A stretch of DNA of 64,000 nucleotides, taken from Candidatus Accumulibacter propinquus (lineage in GTDB: Bacteria > Pseudomonadota > Gammaproteobacteria > Burkholderiales > Rhodocyclaceae). The notes below the pieces were generated by a model. The model searched no databases. It had not been told where the DNA came from and saw nothing but the letters and a program-made list of their open reading frames with translations. The position numbers were made by a program, and so were the translations under genes. Where the stretch lies: NCBI GenBank assembly GCA_016714935.1, contig JADKBU010000050.1, positions 62,001 through 126,000 on the forward strand, in the 5' to 3' direction. Positions 31,025 through 39,297 of the stretch are shown here, in pieces; within the stretch, counting starts at the first letter, position 1, and every line of letters begins with the position of its first letter.

Positions 31025-31995
31025 CAGTGTCCCCTGCGCAACTGCCGCCGGTTATACCAGCCGGTCGCCGCGGCGGTCAGCAGCGACAATCCGAGATAGA
31101 CCGCCATCAGGATGCTGATGCACTCGGCGGCCTGCCCGGTCTGGTTGAGGCTGGTATTGGCAATCGATACCAGGTCCGGATAACCCACGGCGACGGCGAG
31201 CGAAGAGTTCTTGGTCAGGTTGAGAAACTGGTTGGTCGCCGGTGGAATCATCAGACGCAGGGCCTGCGGCAGGACCACCGCGCGCAGGCCCTGCAGCGGC
31301 GTCATGCCGAGTGCTGCGGCCGCATCGACCTGGCCGCGCGGCACCGAAAGGATGCCGGCACGGACGATCTCAGCCAGGTAGGCCGCGCCATAGCCACTCA
31401 GTCCGAGCAGCAGGGCGAGAAACTCCGGCGTCACGGCGCCACCGCCGGCGATGCCGAAATCGCCCGCGGCCGGCACTTCCCCACCCCAGGGAAAGGCGAG
31501 CCCGCTCTTGCTCAGGAAAACCCCCGGCAGCGGGTTCAGCGCAGCGTCCGCCGACGGCAGTTTCTCGGCCAGCAGGAAATACCAGGTGAGCAGTTGCAAC
31601 AGCAAGGGGATGTTGCGGAAGACTTCGACGTAGGCTCGGCACAGTCCGCGCAGCAGGACATTCCTGGTCAGGCTGCAGGCGCCGAGGCACAGGCCCAGGA
31701 CGGTCGCCAGGACGATGGCCGCCAGCGCCACCCGCAGGGTGTTGAGTACGCCGACGAGAAAGGCACGCCAATACGGTTGCGCGGCGTCGAAGTCGAGCAC
31801 GCTCTCGCCGATCGAGAAGCCGGCCGGCTCGAAGAGAAAGGCGAAACCGCTGCGTATGCCGCGCGTTCGCAGTTCGGCGCCGGTCTGCTCGACCAACAGC
31901 CAGACGAGGGCCAGCGCCAGCCCGGCGACCAGTAGTTGATAGCAGAAAGCGCGCGATGAAGCGTGGCGCCGGAACTCAGCGAACGGGCGGCGCAT
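31024..31995 (-). CDS. aapQ: General amino-acid ABC transporter permease, AapQ-like
   Basis: 323-residue inner-membrane permease that partners AapM. It begins with a transmembrane helix (about 20-38) and a periplasmic loop (FLFEPAGFSIGESVLDFD), typical of AapQ/BztB. The core has VEVFRNIPLLLQLLTWYF and the EAA loop SVPRGQVDAAAALGMTPLQGLRAVVLPQALR (about 225-255), and later NLTKNSSLAVAVGYPDLV, a well-conserved AapQ motif. Starts inside the 3' end of aapJ (20-base overlap) and its stop overlaps the aapM start, so translation of the three genes is coupled. Confidence 0.93.
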   Translation of the reverse strand: MRRPFAEFRRHASSRAFCYQLLVAGLALALVWLLVEQTGAELRTRGIRSGFAFLFEPAGFSIGESVLDFDAAQPYWRAFLVGVLNTLRVALAAIVLATVLGLCLGACSLTRNVLLRGLCRAYVEVFRNIPLLLQLLTWYFLLAEKLPSADAALNPLPGVFLSKSGLAFPWGGEVPAAGDFGIAGGGAVTPEFLALLLGLSGYGAAYLAEIVRAGILSVPRGQVDAAAALGMTPLQGLRAVVLPQALRLMIPPATNQFLNLTKNSSLAVAVGYPDLVSIANTSLNQTGQAAECISILMAVYLGLSLLTAAATGWYNRRQLRRGH

Positions 31996-33004
31996 ACATC
32001 AGGCCACCCTTGGTCCACAGCGCATTCGACCCACGCGGCAGCTTGAGCGACGAACCGGATCCGAGATTGCGCTCGAAGATCTCGCCGTAGTTGCCCACCG
32101 CCTTGATCGCCCGCAGCGCCCACTCGCGATCGAGGCCGAGCAGGCGGCCGCTATCGTCGCCGCTGCCGAGCAGCCGCTGCACGGCGGGGTTTGGACTGCT
32201 GCGCAAGCTGTCGGCGTTGGCCTGCGTGATGCCCAGTTCCTCGGCTTCGATGAGCGCGAAGACCAGCCACTTGACGATCGCGAACCACTCGTCGTCGCCG
32301 CGCCGGACTGCCGGTCCCAGGGGTTCCTTGGAGATCACTTCGGGCAGGATCACATAGTCGCCGGGCTTCGGCGCCTCCTTGTCGCGAATCGACACCAGGC
32401 TGGACACATCGGTCGTGTAGGCCTGGCAACGCCCGGAGAAGAACGCCTTGAGGGAGGCTTCGAAGCTTTCGAAAACCACCGGCCTGACCTTCGCCCCCTG
32501 CGCGCGGAAGTAGTCGTTCAGGTTCTTTTCGGTGGTGGTGCCGGACTGGACGCAGATTTCGGCGTTCCTGAGTTGCTTGACGCTGCTCGCCTTCGACTGC
32601 TTCGGGACCATGAAGCCCTGGCCATCGTAGTAGGTGATGGCGGTGAAATGCAGGCCCATCGAAGCGTCGCGGGTCAGGGTCCAGGTGGTGTTGCGCGACA
32701 GCACATCCACCTCACCTGCCTGCAGGGCGGTGAAGCGCTGCTGTGAATTGAGCGGCAGCCATTTCACCTTGCCCGGGTCTCCCAGCACCGCCGCGGCGAT
32801 GCCGCGGCAGATGTCGGTATCGAGCCCGCTCCAGTTTCCCTTGCTATCCACCCCGGAAAACCCGGCAAGACCGGTGCTCACCCCACAGGCGACGCGCCCC
32901 TGCTGGCGGACCAAATCCAGGGTCTTGCCGGCGTGCGCCGCCAATGGGGTCAGGGCGAGGACGGCAATCAAAGCGGAGCAGCATTTCCAGCCGGCAATGT
33001 TCAT
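31976..33004 (-). CDS. aapJ: General amino-acid ABC transporter substrate-binding protein, AapJ-like
   Basis: 342-residue periplasmic binding protein with a signal peptide (about 1-25, ending LAAHAG). The mature part starts KTLDLVRQQGRVACGVSTGLAGFSG, then GLDTDICRGIAAAVLGD and SRNTTWTLTRD, all hallmarks of AapJ/BztA. Two alpha/beta lobes bind L-amino acids, and the C-terminus (ALWTKGGLMYAPPVR) is typical. It is the first gene of aapJQM. The region upstream (33005-33246) has no recognised operator. Confidence 0.95.
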   Translation of the reverse strand: MNIAGWKCCSALIAVLALTPLAAHAGKTLDLVRQQGRVACGVSTGLAGFSGVDSKGNWSGLDTDICRGIAAAVLGDPGKVKWLPLNSQQRFTALQAGEVDVLSRNTTWTLTRDASMGLHFTAITYYDGQGFMVPKQSKASSVKQLRNAEICVQSGTTTEKNLNDYFRAQGAKVRPVVFESFEASLKAFFSGRCQAYTTDVSSLVSIRDKEAPKPGDYVILPEVISKEPLGPAVRRGDDEWFAIVKWLVFALIEAEELGITQANADSLRSSPNPAVQRLLGSGDDSGRLLGLDREWALRAIKAVGNYGEIFERNLGSGSSLKLPRGSNALWTKGGLMYAPPVR

Positions 33005-33246
33005 GGGTCAGCCCGCAGAATTGAATGATGAGGCGCGAATTGTCCCACAGTCAAAGGACGCCTGCTTGCCGGTACGGTCGTGCGGGTGTCCGCTACAGGC
33101 GCGCGTCCCGATGTCCGCGCAGCGACCGGATCAGGCATCGTGCCGGTGGATGCCGCAACTGGCCTGGCCGGCATCACGTCATCTTTTAAATCCGGAAGAA
33201 ATCGGTTCTACTCTCTGCTTTTGTGCACGAAGATTGCTTTTTACGC

Positions 33247-34137
33247 ATGTCGAGAGCCGTTCATTTCTGGAGCCTGGTCGCTCTTGCGGCACTGCTTGCC
33301 GGCATCCTGCATGGCCTGCGTCTGGATGCGCGTGCTCTGCTCTGGCTCCAGGAGTCGCTCAGCGCGCCCGCAGAGCGTGCCGCGAGCCTGTGGTTGCCGG
33401 GCTACCGTGCAGTCTTGCAGGTTGCACTCCCCGGACTCGAAAGCGAGGAACTCTCCGACCTGGCGTACAACCCGGCAAGCGGCACCCTGTTTGCGGTCAG
33501 CGGCAAGACGCCGCTGTTGATCGAGATCTCCACAGCGGGAGAAGTTCTGCGTCGCATGCCGGTGAGCGGCGCGTCGAATCTGGAAGGTGTGGCGGTGCTG
33601 GAAGGCGACTGCATGGCAATCGCCGACGAGCGCCAGGAGCGGTTGTCGTTCTTCCGCATCGCTGCCGAGACGAAGGCGTTGCGCAGGGAAGAGTTCGTCC
33701 AGCAGATCGAACTCGGCCATCCGGATCCCCCGAACAAAGGTTTCGAGGGGCTTGCCTGGGACAAGCGTCATCGGCGCCTGCTGTTGGGCAAGGAGAAACA
33801 TCCGGTGATGGTCTATGGCCTGGCTTCGGATGGCTGCCGGGCAAGTGGAGAGCTGCACGCGCTTGTCGATCTGGGCGACCACATGACCGATCTCGCGGCG
33901 CTCACCGTCGACCCGCGCAGTGGCCATATCGTCGCGCTGTCGCAGGAGTCACACCTGCTGGTCGAGTTGGACGAGCACTACGATCCACGCAATTTCATCG
34001 CCTTGTTACGCGGTCTGAACGGCCTTGAGCACAATATTCCGCAGGCCGAAGGCGTGGCCCTCGACGAGGCCGGCAACCTGTACCTGGTCAGCGAGCGCAA
34101 TCTGTTCTACGTCTTTCGCAAGGTGGCGGCGCAGTAA
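33247..34137 (+). CDS. SdiA-regulated (YjiK-like) family protein
   Basis: 296 residues with an N-terminal membrane anchor (about 6-24) followed by a beta-propeller-like domain of the SdiA-regulated family. Characteristic segments are LSDLAYNPASGTLFAVSG, NLEGVAVLEGDCMAIADERQ, KGFEGLAWDKRHRRLLLGKEK, DLAALTVDPRSGHIVALSQES and AEGVALDEAGNLYLVSERNLFYVF. Each repeat carries acidic and asparagine residues suggesting metal or ligand binding. It probably faces the periplasm. The molecular function is unknown; E. coli relatives were first noted as quorum-sensing-regulated. The start at MSRAVHFW was chosen so that the anchor begins the protein. Confidence 0.85.
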   Translation: MSRAVHFWSLVALAALLAGILHGLRLDARALLWLQESLSAPAERAASLWLPGYRAVLQVALPGLESEELSDLAYNPASGTLFAVSGKTPLLIEISTAGEVLRRMPVSGASNLEGVAVLEGDCMAIADERQERLSFFRIAAETKALRREEFVQQIELGHPDPPNKGFEGLAWDKRHRRLLLGKEKHPVMVYGLASDGCRASGELHALVDLGDHMTDLAALTVDPRSGHIVALSQESHLLVELDEHYDPRNFIALLRGLNGLEHNIPQAEGVALDEAGNLYLVSERNLFYVFRKVAAQ

Positions 34138-34170
34138 CGGCGGAATGTGCGAAGCGTTGCAGCCGGTTTC

Positions 34171-34200
34171 CTGTCTGTGGCTGTCTGCGGCTGTCTGCGC
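34171..34200. repeat. Short tandem repeat, 10 bases x 3
   Basis: Three consecutive ten-base units, CTGTCTGTGG, CTGTCTGCGG and CTGTCTGCGC, lie 34 bases after the stop of the SdiA-regulated-like gene. Units two and three differ at one or two positions, so slippage is possible. No function is evident. Confidence 0.6.
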
Positions 34201-34353
34201 TCCTGCACTCGTCGATTGCTCTTCCCCACCGTCCAGCGGTTGCTCTCCCTCAAGTGGGCGAGGGGAGGTTCGTGAGTCGCTGGTGCGACTTTCACATTAC
34301 ACTTCGTGCCGCCGCGCTGAAGCGCGCTCTTCATCAACCTGAGGCTGCCTCCC

Positions 34354-35442
34354 ATGACCCGTCGACTGTTTGCCAGTGTGCCTGTCTGGAGTATTGCTGT
34401 ACCGGTTCTGGCCTGCATCATGCTCGCCGCGATCTGGGGGCTCGCTCCCGGATGGTTCCTGTCCGCCATTGCGGGTTCGACCTTGATCGCGTCGGTGCTG
34501 GTCGCAGTTCATCACGCCGAAGTGATTGCGCACCGACTTGGCGAACCGTTCGGAACGCTCGTTCTCGCTTTGGCGGTAACCGTCATCGAAGTGTCGTTGA
34601 TCGTCTCGATGATGCGGGCCGGCGGCGAGGGTTCCAGCGCTCTGGCACGCGACACCGTGTACGCCACGGTGATGATCGTCTGCAACGGCGTCATCGGTCT
34701 CTGTCTGCTGATGGGCAGTATCCGGCATCGGACCATCGGCTTTCGCGTCGAGGGAACCACCCCCGCGTTGGCGGTACTGGCCACTCTCACCACCCTCACC
34801 CTGGTTCTTCCCACCTACACCTCGTCCACGGCGGGTCCGACTTTTTCGGCACCGCAACTCGTCTTCGCCGGCGTCGTTTCCTTCGTGCTCTGGGGCGTGT
34901 TCGTTTTCGTCCAGACGGTTCGGCATCGCGACTATTTCCTGCCCGCGAACGGCCACTCCGAAGACGCGCACGCGGCCCCTCCCTCGGGAGCAACCGCATT
35001 GATCAGCCTGGTGCTGCTGCTCGTTTCTCTCGTCGCGGTGGTTGGCCTCGCCAAGGTGCTCGCACCCAGCATCGAGGCCGCCGTCGTTGGCGCGGGCATG
35101 CCGCATGCCGTGGTGGGTATCGCCATCGCGCTGATGGTGCTGCTGCCCGAGACGATGTCAGCCGTGCGCGCGGCGCGCAGCGACCGGATGCAGACCAGCT
35201 TCAACCTGGCGCTGGGCTCTGCGCTCGCCACCATCGGTCTGACGATTCCCGCCGTGGCCGCGACTTCCATCCTGCTCGGTCTACCGCTGGACCTGGGACT
35301 GCCTCCCAAGGAAGTGGCCCTGCTGGCACTGACGCTGTTGCTGACCTCGACGACACTGTCCGGAGGACGCGCGACGATTCTTCAGGGTGCCGTTCATCTG
35401 GTGGTGTTCGCCGTATTTGTCTTTCTGGCCATGGTCCCGTGA
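34354..35442 (+). CDS. chaA: Calcium/sodium:proton antiporter, ChaA-like
   Basis: 362-residue inner-membrane cation/proton exchanger of the CaCA superfamily with about 11 helices. Two inverted repeats each hold an acidic alpha-repeat: HHAEVIAHRLGEPFGTLVLALAVTVIEVSLIVSM (about 50-83) and GIAIALMVLLPETMSAVRAARSDRMQTSFNLALGSALATIG (about 252-293). Length matches E. coli ChaA (366). It should extrude Ca2+, Na+ or K+ in exchange for protons at alkaline pH. A single gene; a hairpin without T tract lies between it and rdgC. Confidence 0.92.
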   Translation: MTRRLFASVPVWSIAVPVLACIMLAAIWGLAPGWFLSAIAGSTLIASVLVAVHHAEVIAHRLGEPFGTLVLALAVTVIEVSLIVSMMRAGGEGSSALARDTVYATVMIVCNGVIGLCLLMGSIRHRTIGFRVEGTTPALAVLATLTTLTLVLPTYTSSTAGPTFSAPQLVFAGVVSFVLWGVFVFVQTVRHRDYFLPANGHSEDAHAAPPSGATALISLVLLLVSLVAVVGLAKVLAPSIEAAVVGAGMPHAVVGIAIALMVLLPETMSAVRAARSDRMQTSFNLALGSALATIGLTIPAVAATSILLGLPLDLGLPPKEVALLALTLLLTSTTLSGGRATILQGAVHLVVFAVFVFLAMVP

Positions 35443-35509
35443 TACCGCAACCCGTGCCGGCCCGGTATGAACGTTGAGCCTGGCCAGGCCCACGAGGGTG
35501 AATATCGGC

Positions 35510-35529
35510 GCACCCTGCGGCCAGGGTGC
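35510..35529. terminator. Hairpin downstream of chaA
   Basis: GCACCCTG-CGGC-CAGGGTGC is a perfect 8-bp stem with a tetraloop, 68 bases after the chaA stop and 47 bases before the rdgC -10. There is no T run, so termination may be weak or Rho-assisted. Its position between two same-strand genes suggests separation of transcripts. Confidence 0.45.
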
Positions 35530-35575
35530 CGACGGCCGGTTCGGGATCAACCCGATGGTCGCCCCCTTTCCGGCC

Positions 35576-35581
35576 TATAAT
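35576..35581 (+). promoter_or_regulatory. Candidate -10 element of rdgC
   Basis: A perfect TATAAT hexamer lies 24 bases upstream of the rdgC ATG. No good -35 hexamer is visible 16-18 bases further upstream. Confidence 0.45.
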
Positions 35582-35604
35582 CCTCGACTTTTTCGGGTCC
35601 GACC

Positions 35605-36504
35605 ATGTGGTTCAAGAATCTTCATCTCTACCGCCTGCCCAGGAACTGGGCGACCGACACCGCCCGGCTTGAAGAGCAACTCGCCAAACTGACCCTGCAA
35701 GGATGTCATGCCACCGATCCGAAGAGTATCGGCTGGGTGCCGCCACGTGCCGGCGGTACACTGATTCACAGCGTCAATCAGCAGTGGCTGCTCGCCCTCG
35801 GCGTCGAAGAGAAGCTCCTGCCGGCGTCGATCGTCAAGCGTTTCGCCAGTGACAAGGCGAAGGAGATCGAAGAAGCCGAAGGCCGCCGCATCGGGCGCCG
35901 CGAGATGCGCGAGATCCAGGAGGCGATGACCCTCGAACTGCTGCCGCGCGCCTTCATCCGCAGCCGCAGCACCTTCGGCTGGATTGACCCGCTCAACGGC
36001 TGGTTGGTGATCGATTCCGCCTCGCCGGCAAAAGCCGAGGAATTTCTCGAACATCTGCAGAAGTCGGTCGACGGTTTGCCGGCAAAGGTGCTCAAGGTCA
36101 TCCAATCGCCCTCGGCGGCGATGACCGGCTGGGTGGCCAGCGGCGAAGCGCCGGCCGGCTTCACTCTCGACCAGGACCTGGAACTGCGGTCCACGGAAAA
36201 AGCGACCGTGCGCTACGTCAATCACACGCTCGATGGCGAGGAGATCCGCCAGCACATCGCCACCGGCAAGATCGTCACCCGCCTGGCAATGACCTGGAAC
36301 GACCGCATTTCCTTCGTCCTCAACGATCTCCTGCAGATCAAGCGCCTCGCCTTCCTGGACATCCTCAAGGAGCAGGCGGACGGCCAGGGGGAGAACGAGG
36401 ACGAGCGCTTCGATATCGACTTCACGCTGATGACCGGAGAAGTGGCGCAGTTGCTCGGCGACCTGCTGGTCGCGCTCGGTGGCGAGCCGGTGGCCGCGAA
36501 TTAG
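35605..36504 (+). CDS. rdgC: Recombination-associated protein RdgC
   Basis: 299 residues, the standard length of the family (E. coli 303). It starts MWFKNLHLYRLP, the usual N-terminus. The conserved segments GWVPPR, QQWLLALGVEEKLLPASIVKR, EIEEAEGRRIGRREMREIQEAMTLELLPRAFIRSR and SPAKAEEFLEHLQKSV are all present. RdgC forms a ring-shaped dimer around duplex DNA and limits RecA loading; it is needed in some replication-restart-deficient backgrounds and aids pilin variation in Neisseria. Monocistronic, convergent with htpX. Confidence 0.97.
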   Translation: MWFKNLHLYRLPRNWATDTARLEEQLAKLTLQGCHATDPKSIGWVPPRAGGTLIHSVNQQWLLALGVEEKLLPASIVKRFASDKAKEIEEAEGRRIGRREMREIQEAMTLELLPRAFIRSRSTFGWIDPLNGWLVIDSASPAKAEEFLEHLQKSVDGLPAKVLKVIQSPSAAMTGWVASGEAPAGFTLDQDLELRSTEKATVRYVNHTLDGEEIRQHIATGKIVTRLAMTWNDRISFVLNDLLQIKRLAFLDILKEQADGQGENEDERFDIDFTLMTGEVAQLLGDLLVALGGEPVAAN

Positions 36505-36536
36505 GCTGAGACAGAGGCTGAGACAGAGGCTGAGAC
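36503..36536. repeat. Short tandem repeat, 12 bases x nearly 3
   Basis: AGGCTGAGACAG is repeated twice exactly and a third time for ten bases, starting inside the rdgC stop codon (TAG). It lies between the convergent genes rdgC and htpX. Copy number is likely to vary by slippage. Confidence 0.7.
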
Positions 36537-36671
36537 GCCGCCGCGCGCGGAGGGGCAAGGGCTGACCGCGTCCCTGGCGGACTGGCGGTCAGCGTAGCGC
36601 ATCGAACGATCCGGCATTCCGCGTTTGAGCACCCGCTTGAACCTGCTCGCGTGCCGGGCAATCAGCCGCTT

Positions 36672-37552
36672 TCAGCGGCGACCGCCTTCGAGCGCCGCGA
36701 TGCGCTCTTCGATCGGCGGATGGCTGGAAAACAGGGCCATCCAGCCCGGCCGGCCATTGATGCCGGCGGTCGCCACATTCTGCGGCAGTTCGCCGGCTTC
36801 CATGCCGCCGAGGCGACGTAGCGCGTCCACCATCGGCCGCGGCGTGCCCAGGAGCTTCGCGGCTCCGGCATCGGCGCGAAACTCGCGACTGCGCGAGAAG
36901 TACATGACGATGATGCTGGCCAGGATGCCGAACACGATGTCGCACACCACCACCGTGATCGTGTAGCCGATGCCCGGCCCCGAAGACTCGGCATCTCCCT
37001 TGCGCAGCGCCGAATCCACCAGCCAGCCGACGACGCGGGCGATGAACACGACAAAGGTGTTCACCACCCCCTGGATCAGCGTCAGGGTCACCATGTCGCC
37101 ATTGGCGATGTGCGCCACCTCGTGGGCGATCACCGCCTCCGCCTCGGCGCGCGTCATGTTCTGCAGCAGGCCGGTAGAGACGGCGACCAGCGAACGATTG
37201 CGGGTGGCGCCAGTCGCGAAGGCATTCGGCTCGCCCTCGTAGATCGCCACCTCGGGCATCGGCAGACCCGCCTGTTCGAGAATCGGCGCACCGTCTCGAA
37301 CAGCCAGTACTCCGTGGAGTTGCCCGGCGATTCGATCACCTGCGCTCCGGTGCTCCACTTGGCGAGGGTCTTCGACATCCATAGCGAGATGAAGGCACCG
37401 CCGAAACCCATGATCAAGGCAAAGAACAGCAACTTGCCGAGGTCAAGCCCGGCGCCGGAGAAGAACCTGTGGGCGCCGGTCAGGGTGGTGACGAGACCCA
37501 GCACCAGCATGATCGCCAGGTTGGTACCGATGAACAGGAGCGTCCTTTTCAT
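36672..37552 (-). pseudogene. htpX: Protease HtpX, interrupted by one frameshift
   Basis: Membrane-bound zinc metalloprotease (M48B) of envelope stress quality control, normally about 290 residues. The first part (start 37550-37552, MKRTLLFIGTNLAIMLVL) has two transmembrane helices and reads to STEYWLFETVRR. The correct continuation, QAGLPMPEVAIYEGEPNAFATG, is in the next frame and carries the zinc motif HEVAH, two more helices and the C-terminal GGRR. A single missing base near 37284 restores the full protein (...TVRR-ILEQAGLPMP). No other damage is seen, so a sequencing or consensus error is as likely as a real mutation. The start overlaps the hpf-like stop by 4 bases (ATGA). Confidence 0.88.
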
Positions 37553-37950
37553 GCTGCGTCCCCGGTCAGGGCCGCTCCGTCATGTTCTGGCTTCCCGGCG
37601 ATCGCCACGCCCCTGGACCGGGTTCCACGCGGGCTTTCGTGGCGATGTTCGCGCAGTCGTGCCAACAGTCGCGCCAGTGTCCGTCCCGAACGGTCGGCCG
37701 CCCGGTCGATGGCAACATAAAGGTCGGGCTCGGTATCCTCGATCAGCAGGTCGGGAGCCCCGGCAACCGTCACCTGGATACGGCAGCGCTTGTCTTCCCC
37801 GCCGCGCGGACCATTGACATCGGTAAGACGGATCGAAACCTTGCGCACGTACTGACTGGCCCGATCAAGCGCGAAATGGATGCGCCTCTCGACGTGCTCG
37901 CGCAAACCGGCGGAGAGATCGAAACCTGCGGCCTGGATGATGATGTGCAT
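37549..37950 (-). CDS. hpf: Ribosome hibernation/HPF-RaiA family protein
   Basis: 133-residue protein starting MHIIIQAAGFDLSAGLREHVERRI at 37948-37950, preceded by AGGAG. It shows the S30AE/HPF fold: a basic helix (REHVERRIHFALDRASQYVRKVSIRLTDVNG), a central strand RIQVTVAGAPDLLIEDTEPDLYVAIDRAADR, and a basic tail rich in R/H. HPF proteins bind the 30S decoding region and form inactive 100S ribosomes in stationary phase; the tail here is longer than in short HPF but lacks the long-HPF C-terminal domain. The open frame that extends to 39147 is antisense to nhaR and is not real. It is translationally coupled to htpX, an unusual pairing. Confidence 0.85.
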   Translation of the reverse strand: MHIIIQAAGFDLSAGLREHVERRIHFALDRASQYVRKVSIRLTDVNGPRGGEDKRCRIQVTVAGAPDLLIEDTEPDLYVAIDRAADRSGRTLARLLARLREHRHESPRGTRSRGVAIAGKPEHDGAALTGDAA

Positions 37951-38018
37951 GGAGGAACTCCTGGTGGGTTGGCAACGGGGAAAACTGTAGCGCACGGCAA
38001 CCAATCCAACAAATCGAA

Positions 38019-38024
38019 TATAAT
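38019..38024 (+). promoter_or_regulatory. Candidate -10 element in the hpf/nhaR divergent region
   Basis: A perfect TATAAT hexamer lies 37 bases upstream of the nhaR ATG, in an AT-rich island (about 38000-38060) that stands out from the GC-rich surroundings. The opposite strand reads TATATT at nearly the same place and could serve hpf-htpX. LysR-type regulators typically bind such divergent regions. Confidence 0.45.
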
Positions 38025-38061
38025 TGATCAACAGATCGATATTCTGGATGTATTTATAGAC

Positions 38062-39081
38062 ATGGCCGCACTCAACTACAAACACCTGCGCTACTTCTGG
38101 GTAGTCGCCAAATCCGGCGCCATTGCACGTGCCGGCGAACAGTTGCATCTCACGCCACAGTCGATCAGCGGCCAGATTCGCGAACTCGAGGAAGCCCTCG
38201 GGGTGGCCCTGTTCCGCCGCGTCGGGCGTGGCCTGGAACTCACGGACAGCGGCCGACGCATCCTCGGCTACGCCGAAGAGATCTTTGCGCTCGGCGACGA
38301 ACTGCTCGACGCCGTGCGCGACCAGACAGCAACGAAGAGCCTGCCGTTCGCGGTCGGCATTGCCGACTCGGTGCCCAAGTCGGTGGCCCACCGACTGGTG
38401 GAGCCCGCGTTGCACCTGCCGGAGCCGGTGCGTCTGATCTGTCGCGAGGGCCGCCTGACCGCCCTGCTGGCGGAACTGGCCATCCATCGGCTGGACATGG
38501 TGATCGCCGACCGCCCGATGCCCGCGAATCTCAACGTGCGCGGCTACAACCATCTGCTTGGCGAGAGCACGCTGACGGTTTTCGGCGCCGCCGCGCTGGT
38601 CGAGACGCTGCGACCGAGCGACAGCTTCCCGGCCATGCTCGACGGCGCTCCGTTTCTGATGCCGGGCGAAGACGTCGCCATTCGGCCCCGCCTCGAACAC
38701 TGGTTCGAAGCTCAGCGCCTGCATCCGCGGATCATCGGTGAGTTCGACGACAGCGCGCTGCTCAAGGCCTTCGGACAGGCAGGCGACGGCCTCTTCGTCG
38801 CTCCGACGGCAATCGCCGCCTACGTTTGCGAACAGTATCGCGTCACTTCCCTGGGGCGCATTGATTCGATCGCCGAACAACTCTTCGCGATTACCACCGA
38901 GCGTCGGCTGACACACCCGGCGATCGTCGCCATCAGCCAGGTGGCGCGCAACGAGGTTTTCGGCGACGCGGCGCGCAGCCCGCGCGCCGACGACGGCGCC
39001 CATCACCGGGAGCCGACGGTCGCGGGTCGCAGCGGGCACGCCGCCGGCCCAACCAGGCCGCGCAGGAAGCCCCTCCCGTAA
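38062..39081 (+). CDS. nhaR: LysR-family transcriptional activator NhaR-like
   Basis: 339 residues. An N-terminal winged helix-turn-helix (about 4-62: YKHLRYFWVVAKSGAIARAGEQLHLTPQSISGQIRELEEALGVALFRRVGRG) is closest to NhaR, which has YFW and IARAGE at these places. The effector domain (about 95-295) follows NhaR spacing (GIADSVPKSVAHRLVEPAL, RLDMVIADRPMP). The C-terminus is longer, with a low-complexity H/R/G/P tail that may be partly non-native. E. coli NhaR activates the Na+/H+ antiporter nhaA in response to sodium; here no nhaA is adjacent and the divergent target is hpf-htpX, so envelope/osmotic stress control is possible. Confidence 0.85.
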   Translation: MAALNYKHLRYFWVVAKSGAIARAGEQLHLTPQSISGQIRELEEALGVALFRRVGRGLELTDSGRRILGYAEEIFALGDELLDAVRDQTATKSLPFAVGIADSVPKSVAHRLVEPALHLPEPVRLICREGRLTALLAELAIHRLDMVIADRPMPANLNVRGYNHLLGESTLTVFGAAALVETLRPSDSFPAMLDGAPFLMPGEDVAIRPRLEHWFEAQRLHPRIIGEFDDSALLKAFGQAGDGLFVAPTAIAAYVCEQYRVTSLGRIDSIAEQLFAITTERRLTHPAIVAISQVARNEVFGDAARSPRADDGAHHREPTVAGRSGHAAGPTRPRRKPLP

Positions 39082-39213
39082 CCCAACCGCGCCGCTCCCG
39101 CGCGACAAAGCCGAGGAAATCCCCCGGATACGCTGCGCTGCCGGCATGTTGGCCCGACGCTTGCCTGACGGAGAATGGCCGAGAACGGTGAAACATCAGT
39201 TTTCCACGAATCA

Positions 39214-39241
39214 TTGGTCTCGATAATTCTGATTTTATAAC
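39214..39241 (+). promoter_or_regulatory. Candidate sigma-70 promoter of the Tim44-domain gene
   Basis: TTGGTC (39214-39219) and TATAAC (39236-39241) are separated by 16 bases and lie about 57 bases upstream of the ATG, in a locally AT-rich stretch. The ATG is preceded by an AGGAG ribosome site. Confidence 0.5.
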
Positions 39242-39297
39242 GGTGACAGAGCGTTTATGGTTGCCGCTGTACGACCACTGACCCACAGGAGACAACG

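Noticed and set aside
37951..39147. N-terminal 400 residues of the long minus-strand frame that ends in the hpf-like protein
   Set aside because: Antisense to nhaR; the HPF domain starts at its own ATG with a ribosome site.
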